DNA from: an uncultured Eubacteriaceae bacterium
GTDB taxonomy: Bacteria; Bacillota; Clostridia; Eubacteriales; Anaerofustaceae
Length of the DNA stretch: 6,144 nucleotides
Assembly: GCA_947058225.1 (NCBI GenBank)
Contig: CAMSGF010000054.1
Location: 1 to 6,144 of the forward strand
Direction of reading: 5' to 3'
In this document: positions 1-6,092 of the stretch, in pieces
Layout: each line of letters starts with the position of its first letter
Numbering within the stretch: position 1 is the stretch's first letter
Made by a program: the position numbers and the translations under genes
The notes under the pieces: model-generated
The model's input: only the letters and a program-made list of their open reading frames with translations
What the model was told of the DNA's origin: nothing
The model's database searches: none

Positions 1-19
1 CTAAAATTACCCTACGGGC

Positions 20-793
20 GTGCGCATACGTGGTGTAGGGGGTGTGGTGGACAGCATGGTTGCGAGAAACAAGGTCGTAAATGTTCTTAAAAGTTTAGGC
101 TTTAGTATGGTTTTAGACTTGGAGGAATATTTAATAGGGGAGATAAACCGAATATCTTTGACACTAAAGGAAAGTATGGCACACGAAGTTCCCCTCCTTT
201 ATGCGTGTTCTCCCGGGATAAAAAAACAAATTGTAAAAAATGTGCCTGAAAGCAAAGATTTATTCATAGATTTAGAACAGGTCAGAGAGGATATAAATAT
301 ACCTTTTAAAGAAAATCTGCTTGACAGAGGTGTTGATAAAGACGTTCATCTTGTGAGGGTTGAAAACTGTACGGCTTTGCTTGCGGAAGAAAGCAATGGT
401 TATGACTTAACTATCACAACAAGGCAGCTTATCAGACTTTTGGAATCAGCCTGTGTTAATTTTGAAAATTATGAAGGTGTTGGCTTTGACTCACTTGAAA
501 GGACGGGAGAGTTTAATCCGTTTTATCTTGCGATACAAACTGCTTATGACATAATAAGGTTAAATGATTCTTCAGGGGTTGATAACAGAATCGGCTTCAA
601 GAGAGAATTTAACGTTAAATTAACAGATGACAGAGATATTAAAGGCTGCATAGTGTTTGGTTTAAATCCATCGATTGAGGAGATAAAAAGAGCAGTAAAC
701 AAAGAAAACGACTATGACTTTATCGGAGTGATGTCTTGTGTTGACGGATGCGTAAACGGCGGAGGCAGACCGAATAAAAAGCTTAAAAAATAG
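20..793 (+). CDS. Divergent, probably 5'-truncated [FeFe]-hydrogenase H-cluster-domain protein
   Basis: The 257-residue product resembles the C-terminal catalytic domain of [FeFe] hydrogenases. Seen: a segment like the GKmv.aLr.LGFd.VfD motif at residues 17-33 (KVVNVLKSLGF), an L1-like CSPG at 63-66 (Cys63), an L2-like ENCTA at 115-119 (Cys117), TTRQL at 133-137 like the family's TTREL, and an L3-like MSCVDGCVNGGGRP at 238-251 (Cys240, Cys244). Four Cys candidates for the [4Fe-4S] part of the H-cluster are thus present. The motifs are degenerate: CSPG instead of CCPxW, no KK after the L2 Cys, no GGVMEAALR motif, and the protein stops six residues after GGGRP. An in-frame TAA at 2-4 cuts the frame off, so no ferredoxin-type N-terminal domain is encoded in this frame. 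The start is uncertain: GTG 20 is formal, and ATG 56 lies 13 nt after an AGGGGG. It may be a decayed fragment or a non-catalytic homologue; hydrogenase activity is doubtful. Confidence 0.62.
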   Translation: MRIRGVGGVVDSMVARNKVVNVLKSLGFSMVLDLEEYLIGEINRISLTLKESMAHEVPLLYACSPGIKKQIVKNVPESKDLFIDLEQVREDINIPFKENLLDRGVDKDVHLVRVENCTALLAEESNGYDLTITTRQLIRLLESACVNFENYEGVGFDSLERTGEFNPFYLAIQTAYDIIRLNDSSGVDNRIGFKREFNVKLTDDRDIKGCIVFGLNPSIEEIKRAVNKENDYDFIGVMSCVDGCVNGGGRPNKKLKK

Positions 794-820
794 AAAAATT
801 GGTATAAGTAAAAAAACGAT

Positions 821-846
821 AAAAGCACCTGATAGGGTGCTTTTTT
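821..846 (+). terminator. Intrinsic terminator after the hydrogenase-like gene
   Basis: A 9-bp perfect stem (AAAAGCACC at 821-829 with GGTGCTTTT at 836-844) closes a 6-nt loop and runs into a T6 tract at 841-846. It lies 28 nt after the TAG of the hydrogenase-like gene, the normal place for a Rho-independent terminator. It insulates the van operon from upstream transcription, so the operon should need its own promoter between here and 1126. Confidence 0.85.
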
Positions 847-1125
847 ATGTGAAAAATTTTTATAATAATAAATTAAATTTTTGTTGTATTAAATAAATAA
901 AGAATACTACGATATGTTAAAAAAATAAACAGGTTAAGGTTAATAGTCTGTCATTTTTTTTATTCAAAGGGGATGTATGAATATAGATTAAAAAAAGTAA
1001 GAAAATTGTAAGAATTTATATAAAAAGTTATGGGAAAATTGTCGGAGCAAACGAGAGAAGTCTCTTTTTTATTTTGATAGACTTTTTATAAAGAAAAGAG
1101 AAATTGATTTTAAGGAGAGTTTATT
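847..1125 (+). other. AT-rich intergenic region / presumed promoter and leader of the van operon
   Basis: This 279-nt stretch has no credible gene. Seen: long A and T tracts; a weak ACAG(929-932)/CTGT(948-951) pair followed by T8 at 954-961; a GAGA-GAAG-TCTC mini-hairpin at 1053-1064 running into T6; and AAGTCT(1058-1063)/AGACTT(1079-1084), which competes with that hairpin for the same bases. Possible promoter parts are a TATAAA at 1087-1092, which lacks a good -35 box at 17 nt, and TTGTTG(881-886) with AATACT(903-908). None is convincing. In known vanG operons transcription is driven by phosphorylated VanR. I cannot identify a VanR site here, and no vanR or vanS gene is in the window. Confidence 0.45.
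1112..1119 (+). promoter_or_regulatory. Ribosome binding site of vanW
   Basis: AAGGAGAG lies 6 nt before the ATG at 1126. It is the strongest Shine-Dalgarno sequence in the window and fixes the vanW start. It is also consistent with this being the first gene of the operon. Confidence 0.8.
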
Positions 1126-1950
1126 ATGAAAAGAAAGAGAATTACGCAGCTTTTCCCAGCTTTACTTCCCATTCGTGAATGGCAGAAGAAAAAGTGCTTT
1201 TATTTAAAGATGAAATTTGACGGGAATGTATATGCTTTTGAAACAAAAGAAGAAAAAATGCCTTATGAAGTATTTTCATCGTCTTCGGTTATGATTAACA
1301 AAGACAGTGGTTTTGATATTAAATACCAGATAAATAAGGTTTATAATTTAAAGATTGCTTCAAGACCAGTAAATAACATCGTGATAAAACCGGGTGAAAC
1401 TTTCTCGTTTTGGAAACTTGTAAAAGATGCAGATAAACATGAAAGGTATAAAGACGGACTTAATTTAGTGGATGGGAAGATAACAGGCTCTTACGGCGGA
1501 GGGCTTTGTCAGCTTAGCAATATGCTTTTTTGGCTTTTTCTGCACACTCCTCTTACGATAGTTGAAAGGCACTCTCATTCTACGGAGTATTTCCCTCCAA
1601 ATAACGAAAGTGAACCGTATGGGGTTGATGCGACCATAGCGGAAGGTTGGCTTGATTTAAAGGTTAGAAATGATACTAATGCTTCTTTTCAAATATCAAT
1701 TTCCTTTGATGATGAATGTATGTTTGGGAAAATTTATTCTGATTTTAAACCTGAGTATAAATACGATATTTTTAATAAAGGTTTATCTTATTACAAAAGA
1801 AAAGGAAAGATTTATCAAAGCACATTCGTTTGCTTGAATAAAACGAATATAAAAACAAAAGAAAACGAGGAAGTCCTTTTATATAAAAATGTATGTGAAA
1901 TAGGCTATGCACTGTCAAACAATATACTCATTAAGGAAGGGTGGGTTTAA
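1126..1950 (+). CDS. vanW: VanW family protein, first gene of a vanG-type operon
   Basis: This is a 274-residue VanW homologue, close to the family's usual length as an accessory gene in vanB and vanG clusters. Seen: an N-terminal RKRITQLFP block, then the VanW domain with ETFSFW at 91-96, YKDGLNLVDGKI at 108-119, the GSYGGGLCQLSNM signature around 121-133 and the His-rich RHSHSTEYFPP at 148-158, followed by GWLDLKVRNDT. The biochemical function of VanW is unknown, and glycopeptide resistance in model strains does not strictly require it. The hydrophobic patch at 133-144 is part of the domain rather than a signal peptide; no N-terminal secretion signal is visible. The start is set by the AAGGAGAG site. 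Its TAA ends 1 nt before the vanG start, so the two are almost certainly cotranscribed. Recognition as VanW is firm. Confidence 0.93.
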   Translation: MKRKRITQLFPALLPIREWQKKKCFYLKMKFDGNVYAFETKEEKMPYEVFSSSSVMINKDSGFDIKYQINKVYNLKIASRPVNNIVIKPGETFSFWKLVKDADKHERYKDGLNLVDGKITGSYGGGLCQLSNMLFWLFLHTPLTIVERHSHSTEYFPPNNESEPYGVDATIAEGWLDLKVRNDTNASFQISISFDDECMFGKIYSDFKPEYKYDIFNKGLSYYKRKGKIYQSTFVCLNKTNIKTKENEEVLLYKNVCEIGYALSNNILIKEGWV

Positions 1951-1951
1951 G

Positions 1952-2992
1952 ATGAAAAAGAGAGTTGCAGTAATTTTTGGAGGGTGTTCGAGTGAATATG
2001 ACGTTTCGCTTAACTCTTCGTTTTCAGTTCTTGAAAACTTAAATGAGGATAAATATGAAGTAATAGCGATAGGTATTACAAGAAAAGGCGAGTGGTACAG
2101 ATACAAAGGAAAATATGAAAATATAAAAGATGATACGTGGTATATGGATAAAGAGAATATAACCCCCGTTATTTTTTCTCAAAGTCGCATTAAAAGAGGC
2201 TTTTTGGAGCTGTCTGATGGAAGTTATAAATTTGTGGACGTAGATTTGGCTTTTCCAGTTCTTCATGGGAAAAACGGGGAGGATGGAACCGTTCAGGGAA
2301 TGTTTGAACTTGCCGGGATAAAAACCGTCGGGTGTGATACTCTTTCTTCTGCTCTTTGTATGGACAAAGACAGGGCACATAAACTTATAAACAGCGTTGG
2401 GATTCCTGTTGCAAGGTCTGTTACATTTAAAAGATATGAAATGAATGAAAAAATGAAAGAAATAGAAAAGACTTTAAAATATCCTCTCTTTGTAAAGCCT
2501 GTCAGGGCAGGTTCTTCCATTGGGATTACAAAGGTTTTTAAAAGTGATAATTTAAAGCCTGCGGTTGAGAAAGCATTTAAACATGACATGGAGGTTACAG
2601 TCGAAGCGAATATTGACGGTTTTGAAGTGGGCTGTGCGATTATCGGAATTGATAAACTTATTGTAGGAAGGGTCGATGAAATGGAAATATCGGGTTTTTT
2701 GGACTATGAAGAAAAATATACTCCAAGGACTTCAAAAATACATATGCCTGCAAGGATAGATAAAGAAACTGAACTTAGAATACAAAAGACGGCCGTAAAG
2801 ATATATAAAACGCTTGGATGCATGGGGTTTGCAAGGGTGGATATGTTTTTAACAAAATCGAATGAAATTGTATTTAATGAGGTAAATACAATACCGGGGT
2901 TTACTATAAATTCACGCTTTCCGAATATGATGAAAGGTATAGGCTTATCATTTGAAGAAATGCTCGATAAGCTGATAGGGTTTTACATATGA
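1952..2992 (+). CDS. vanG: VanG-type D-alanine--D-serine ligase
   Basis: This is a 346-residue ATP-grasp ligase of the D-Ala-D-Ala ligase family, close in length to known VanG. It is predicted to join D-Ala to D-Ser in the cytoplasm for peptidoglycan precursors with low vancomycin affinity. Seen: VIFGGCSSEYDVSL at 7-20 (first D-Ala site, family S/H-E-x-V-S), HGKNGEDGTVQG at 105-116, ATP-grasp KPVRAGSSIG at 182-191, omega loop EKYTPRTSKIHMPARI at 254-269, RVDMFL at 295-300, and the metal/second-substrate motif FNEVNTIPGFT at 308-318. The omega loop has EKY and lacks the His expected of D-lactate ligases (VanA/VanB), favouring D-Ser specificity. The chosen start is ATG 1952: it gives MKKRVAVIFGG as in the family, follows a purine-rich GGAAGGGTGGG, and begins 1 nt after the vanW stop. 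An upstream ATG at 1907 would overlap vanW and add 15 unlike residues. All motifs checked look intact. Confidence 0.94.
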   Translation: MKKRVAVIFGGCSSEYDVSLNSSFSVLENLNEDKYEVIAIGITRKGEWYRYKGKYENIKDDTWYMDKENITPVIFSQSRIKRGFLELSDGSYKFVDVDLAFPVLHGKNGEDGTVQGMFELAGIKTVGCDTLSSALCMDKDRAHKLINSVGIPVARSVTFKRYEMNEKMKEIEKTLKYPLFVKPVRAGSSIGITKVFKSDNLKPAVEKAFKHDMEVTVEANIDGFEVGCAIIGIDKLIVGRVDEMEISGFLDYEEKYTPRTSKIHMPARIDKETELRIQKTAVKIYKTLGCMGFARVDMFLTKSNEIVFNEVNTIPGFTINSRFPNMMKGIGLSFEEMLDKLIGFYI

Positions 2993-3756
2993 AAATAGAT
3001 ATAGATAATAATAAAATTTATGAAGGGAATTTGGTTTTGGTAAATAATAATTTCCCTTTAAGAATTGATAAACAAAAAGATTTGGCAAGGGTCTATTCTG
3101 ACTATTCTGATGTATTTATGAAGAGGGTGGCAGTAAATCACTTAAATTTAATTTTTGATAAAATTAAATGTAGGGGCAGTATCGTAGCTGTAAGCGGATA
3201 TCGGGATGAAAAAGAACAAACAAAGATATATAACTCATCTTTAAAGGACAAAGGTGTGGAATTTACAAATAAATTTGTGGCAAAGCCTTATCACAGTGAG
3301 CATCAGACGGGTCTTGCTATTGACCTTGCTGAAAATAAAGATAAGATAGACTTTATATGTCCGGACTTTTCATATGATGGGATTTGTGCCCGTTTTAGAA
3401 AATTTGCTCCAAAATATGGGTTTGTTGAAAGATACCCAAAGGGAAAGGAGCATATAACGAACATAGCACATGAGCCTTGGCATTTCAGATACGTAGGCTA
3501 TCCTCATTCCAAAATTATGGATATGAATGATTTTACTTTGGAGGAATACATCGAATATATAAAACAGTTCTCATATGAGGGGGAACATTTGGAAATTGAA
3601 GAAGAAAATAAGATTATTGAAGTTTTTTATTTAAGGGTGGGCCAAGATGATACGACACAGCTTTACATACCAAAAAAGTATATCTATCAAATTTCAGGAA
3701 ATAACACAGACGGTTTTATAATAACGCTTTGGAGAGACCGCTATGAAAAAAAGTAG
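2989..3756 (+). CDS. vanXY: VanXY-type bifunctional D,D-dipeptidase/D,D-carboxypeptidase
   Basis: This is a 255-residue zinc peptidase of the VanY/M15 family, nearly identical in length to known VanXY-G. In the family it hydrolyses D-Ala-D-Ala and trims terminal D-Ala from pentapeptide precursors, leaving D-Ala-D-Ser products to be used. Seen: SGYRDEKEQ at 69-77 (conserved Arg72), SEHQTGLAIDLA at 103-114 (Zn ligands His105 and Asp112) and HEPWHFRYVG at 161-170 (catalytic Glu162, Zn ligand His165). There is no signal peptide or membrane anchor, as expected for a cytoplasmic VanXY rather than an anchored VanY. The extra C-terminal segment (about 195-255) is rich in acidic and aromatic residues. 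Its ATG overlaps the vanG TGA (ATGA, 4 nt), indicating translational coupling, and no strong independent Shine-Dalgarno sequence is seen. The catalytic set looks complete. Confidence 0.92.
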   Translation: MKIDIDNNKIYEGNLVLVNNNFPLRIDKQKDLARVYSDYSDVFMKRVAVNHLNLIFDKIKCRGSIVAVSGYRDEKEQTKIYNSSLKDKGVEFTNKFVAKPYHSEHQTGLAIDLAENKDKIDFICPDFSYDGICARFRKFAPKYGFVERYPKGKEHITNIAHEPWHFRYVGYPHSKIMDMNDFTLEEYIEYIKQFSYEGEHLEIEEENKIIEVFYLRVGQDDTTQLYIPKKYIYQISGNNTDGFIITLWRDRYEKK

Positions 3757-5890
3757 AGAATGTGTTGGAATAAATTATTTTAAGATGATAGCGGTGTTAA
3801 GCGTCGTATTTTTAAGTGTGTTTTCTTCTCTTTCATTAAAAGAAAATGATTTTATATTTATAAGGGTGCTTTCTTCTGTGGCGATTCCTTTCTTTTTTAT
3901 GACATCGGGTTTTTATCTCCTTTCCAGATATGCTTATGATAATAGCAGGTTAAAAAATTTTATTAAGAGTATGGTTTTAATGTATGTTTTAGCTATGGTT
4001 ATAAGCATTCCTTTAAATATATATAAGGGGTATTTTTTAAAGGAGCATTTATTTGTAAATATTATAAAAGATGTTATTTTTGATGGTATGGTATATAACC
4101 TGTGGTATTTTCCATCGGCTGTTATAGGTGGGGTTATTTCCTGGTTTTTGGTTAGAAAAAAAAGGATAAAGAGTGCATTTTTTATAGTTTTGATTCTTTA
4201 CATATTTGGTTTGTGTTTGGATAATTATTATTTCATCTTTGAAAACATACCGTTTATGAATTATTTATATGCACATATATATGAAATATCTTCACACTTT
4301 GGAGATGGGATATTTTATGCACCTATGTTCTTTGTTCTTGGAGGAATAATATCAAATGGGGATGATAAGACATCGTTAAAAAACAGGGGGATTGCTCTTT
4401 TAATATCGTTTATAATGTTGTTTGCCGAAGTCAGATTGTTTTATGAATTTGGTGTGAGTCGTTTAAATGCCATATATATACTTTCAGTGCCTTTCTCGTA
4501 TTTTTTATTCAGTGTGTTATCCTGTTTAAAAGGGAGGGCAAGCAGGGTAAACAAAGTGTTTTGTGATTTGTCGCTTTTAATATATATAGTCTATCCGAGT
4601 ATTATTACACTTTTACAATTTATTATTAAAAGATGGAATTTAAGTAATGGTATTTTTAAAAGCGGATACGTGTGTTATATTTTTGTGGTGTTTATTTCGG
4701 TTATGATTTCCCTTATTTTTATTCCCTTATTAAAAAAAATTAAAGGGAAAAACAGGATACATTCGAGGCATTTAAAAGACAGGGCGTGGACAGAACTTAA
4801 TCTAAACAATTTAAGGCATAATATAAAGGTTATAAAAGAGGCTATGCAGGAGGGGAGTGAGATTATGGCTGTTGTGAAAGCGGGTGCATACGGGCATAGT
4901 ATGTATGAGATAGCTACTTATATAAACAGGCTTGGGGTTAAAGCCTTTGCAGTAGCGACGATAGATGAGGGAATTGAGCTTCGCCGCTATGGGATAGTCG
5001 GGGAGATATTGATTTTGGGATATACGAATCCGTCAAGGGCGAGGGAGATAAAAAAATATAATCTTACTCAGAGTTTAATAGATTATGATTATGCACTGAT
5101 GTTAAATGAGCAGGGTATTAAGGTTAAAACGCATATAAAGGTTGATACGGGGATGCACCGTCTTGGGTTTAAAAAGACACAAATTGATGAAATTACAGAC
5201 GTATTTTATATGGAAAATATTAAAGCTTTGGGGATATATACGCATTTATGCGTATCGGACAGTTTAAAAGAAGAAGATGTTAATTTTACGAGAAAGCAGA
5301 TACTTAGGTTTTATCAGGTTATTGAAAAGTTAGAAGAAAATGACATAGAAATTCCAAAGATACATATTCAGGGGACTTATGGATTACTTAATTATCCAAA
5401 TTTAAAATGTGATTATGTGAGGGTTGGGGATGGAATTTACGGAGTGTTAAATTCGCCTGATATAAAGACAAAATTAAATTTAGATTTAAGACCTGTTCTT
5501 TCGTTAAAATCAAGGATTGTTTTAATAAGGGATATAGAAAAAGGGGAGAGTTTTGGATATGACAGGGCATTTGTTGCAAAAAAAGACAGTAAGATTGCTA
5601 TAATACCGATTGGTTTTGCCGATGGAATAAAAAGGAGTTTATCGTGTGAGAAAATATATGTTTTAATAAATGGGCATAGGGTTATGGTAATCGGGAGGAT
5701 ATGTATGGATCAGCTCGCCGTTGATGTTACGGGTATACCGGATGTTAAGTTATATGATGTTGTGACGCTTATCGGAAGTGATGGAGGGGATAATATTTTA
5801 GCATCTTATATGGCAGGTGCTTTTGGTGGTATTACGAGTGAAGTTTTGTGCGGTATGGGGGATAGACTTAAGACTACGGTTGTTTGGTAG
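3743..5890 (+). CDS. vanT: VanT-type membrane serine racemase (acyltransferase-like membrane domain fused to alanine racemase domain) with altered active-site residues
   Basis: This is a 715-residue two-domain protein, close to known VanT-G length. Residues 1-335 are a multi-pass membrane domain of the acyltransferase-3 type (SVAIPFFFMTSGFYLL at 45-60, LWYFP at 120-124, GIFYAPMFFVLGG at 189-201), thought in VanT to bring L-serine to the racemase. Residues 345-715 are a fold-type III PLP alanine/serine racemase: AVVKAGAYGHS at 376-386 (PLP Lys379), HIKVDTGMHRLG at 464-475, Arg560 in RVGDGIYG, and RICMDQLAVDVT at 652-663. Oddities: Phe625 in IGFADG replaces the catalytic Tyr of IGYADG; Asp707 in GDRLK sits at the position reported as the serine-selecting Asn in VanT-G (Tyr in alanine racemases); Gly381 replaces the usual Asn after the PLP lysine; Ser25 occurs where the membrane domain usually has His. 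GGAGAG at 3731-3736 gives the start, overlapping vanXY by 14 nt. Family assignment is sure; racemase activity is not. Confidence 0.92.
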   Translation: MKKSRECVGINYFKMIAVLSVVFLSVFSSLSLKENDFIFIRVLSSVAIPFFFMTSGFYLLSRYAYDNSRLKNFIKSMVLMYVLAMVISIPLNIYKGYFLKEHLFVNIIKDVIFDGMVYNLWYFPSAVIGGVISWFLVRKKRIKSAFFIVLILYIFGLCLDNYYFIFENIPFMNYLYAHIYEISSHFGDGIFYAPMFFVLGGIISNGDDKTSLKNRGIALLISFIMLFAEVRLFYEFGVSRLNAIYILSVPFSYFLFSVLSCLKGRASRVNKVFCDLSLLIYIVYPSIITLLQFIIKRWNLSNGIFKSGYVCYIFVVFISVMISLIFIPLLKKIKGKNRIHSRHLKDRAWTELNLNNLRHNIKVIKEAMQEGSEIMAVVKAGAYGHSMYEIATYINRLGVKAFAVATIDEGIELRRYGIVGEILILGYTNPSRAREIKKYNLTQSLIDYDYALMLNEQGIKVKTHIKVDTGMHRLGFKKTQIDEITDVFYMENIKALGIYTHLCVSDSLKEEDVNFTRKQILRFYQVIEKLEENDIEIPKIHIQGTYGLLNYPNLKCDYVRVGDGIYGVLNSPDIKTKLNLDLRPVLSLKSRIVLIRDIEKGESFGYDRAFVAKKDSKIAIIPIGFADGIKRSLSCEKIYVLINGHRVMVIGRICMDQLAVDVTGIPDVKLYDVVTLIGSDGGDNILASYMAGAFGGITSEVLCGMGDRLKTTVVW

Positions 5891-5899
5891 GGGTTATAG

Positions 5900-5953
5900 G
5901 TGATTGAGCTATATGAGGTTTATAAATTTATAAATGGTAATAGAAGAAGTTAA
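5900..5953 (+). pseudogene. Possible 5' stub of an interrupted gene (ABC-ATPase-like N-terminus)
   Basis: A GTG start lies 6 nt after a GGGG run (5890-5893) directly behind the vanT stop. It opens an 18-codon frame encoding MIELYEVYKFINGNRRS if GTG is read as Met, ending in TAA at 5951-5953. The MIEL..V.K...G pattern resembles the first residues of many ABC-transporter ATPases. If real, it would be the start of a fifth operon gene cut off shortly before the palindromic element at 5968. It is very short, so the resemblance may be chance; a 17-residue peptide or nothing at all are equally open. Confidence 0.2.
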
Positions 5954-5991
5954 GTGTTTTTGGGGTGTTGGGGTGCTTGGAGGAGCGGCGG

Positions 5992-6045
5992 CTTTTAAAA
6001 GACCTGATTTTGAAAATAAATTTTCAAAATCAGGTCTTTTAAAAG
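5992..6045. terminator. 26-bp perfect inverted repeat, probable bidirectional terminator of the van operon
   Basis: Arms 5992-6017 and 6020-6045 are exact reverse complements around a central AA (about 25 bp with a 4-nt loop sterically). Within them an AAAAGACCTGA... arm on one side and ...TCAGGTCTTTT on the other give an A-tract/U-tract hairpin on both strands, a typical bidirectional intrinsic terminator. The ends, CTTTTAAAAG, are themselves palindromic. It is the first strong hairpin after vanT, 101 nt past the stop codon. It is also arm 1 of the compound element, so termination may be a secondary role. Confidence 0.6.
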
Positions 6046-6047
6046 TT

Positions 6048-6068
6048 CAGGCGAATGAAATTCGCCTG
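6048..6068. repeat. Arm 2 hairpin of the compound palindromic element
   Basis: CAGGCGAAT at 6048-6056 and ATTCGCCTG at 6060-6068 are perfect 9-bp arms around a GAA loop. The same arm length and loop length as the next hairpin suggest a built design rather than chance. Confidence 0.7.
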
Positions 6069-6071
6069 TTA

Positions 6072-6092
6072 GTGAAGTGCATGGCACTTCAC
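6072..6092. repeat. Arm 3 hairpin of the compound palindromic element
   Basis: GTGAAGTGC at 6072-6080 and GCACTTCAC at 6084-6092 are perfect 9-bp arms around an ATG loop. The right arm abuts the outer stem at 6093 with no spacer, which allows coaxial stacking. Confidence 0.7.

Noticed and set aside
929..961. Second intrinsic terminator (ACAG/CTGT then T8)
   Set aside because: The stem is only 4 bp with a 15-nt loop; too weak to call.
973..1011. Mini-ORF (12 residues) or shorter ATG at 977 in the van leader, considered as a leader peptide
   Set aside because: AAAGGGG abuts the first ATG with no spacing, the peptide is Lys/Arg-rich only because of A tracts, and no coupled attenuator of convincing strength is seen.
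1907..1951. Upstream ATG at 1907 as the vanG start
   Set aside because: It lies inside vanW, adds 15 residues unlike the family N-terminus and has no good ribosome site; ATG 1952 has one and gives the canonical MKKRVAVIFGG start.
1915..2589. Minus-strand open frames opposite vanG
   Set aside because: They overlap a strongly supported gene, have low-complexity products without recognisable motifs, and have no ribosome sites worth noting.
5388..5579. Minus-strand 63-codon frame opposite vanT
   Set aside because: It is a shadow of the racemase domain, with no motif or initiation signal.
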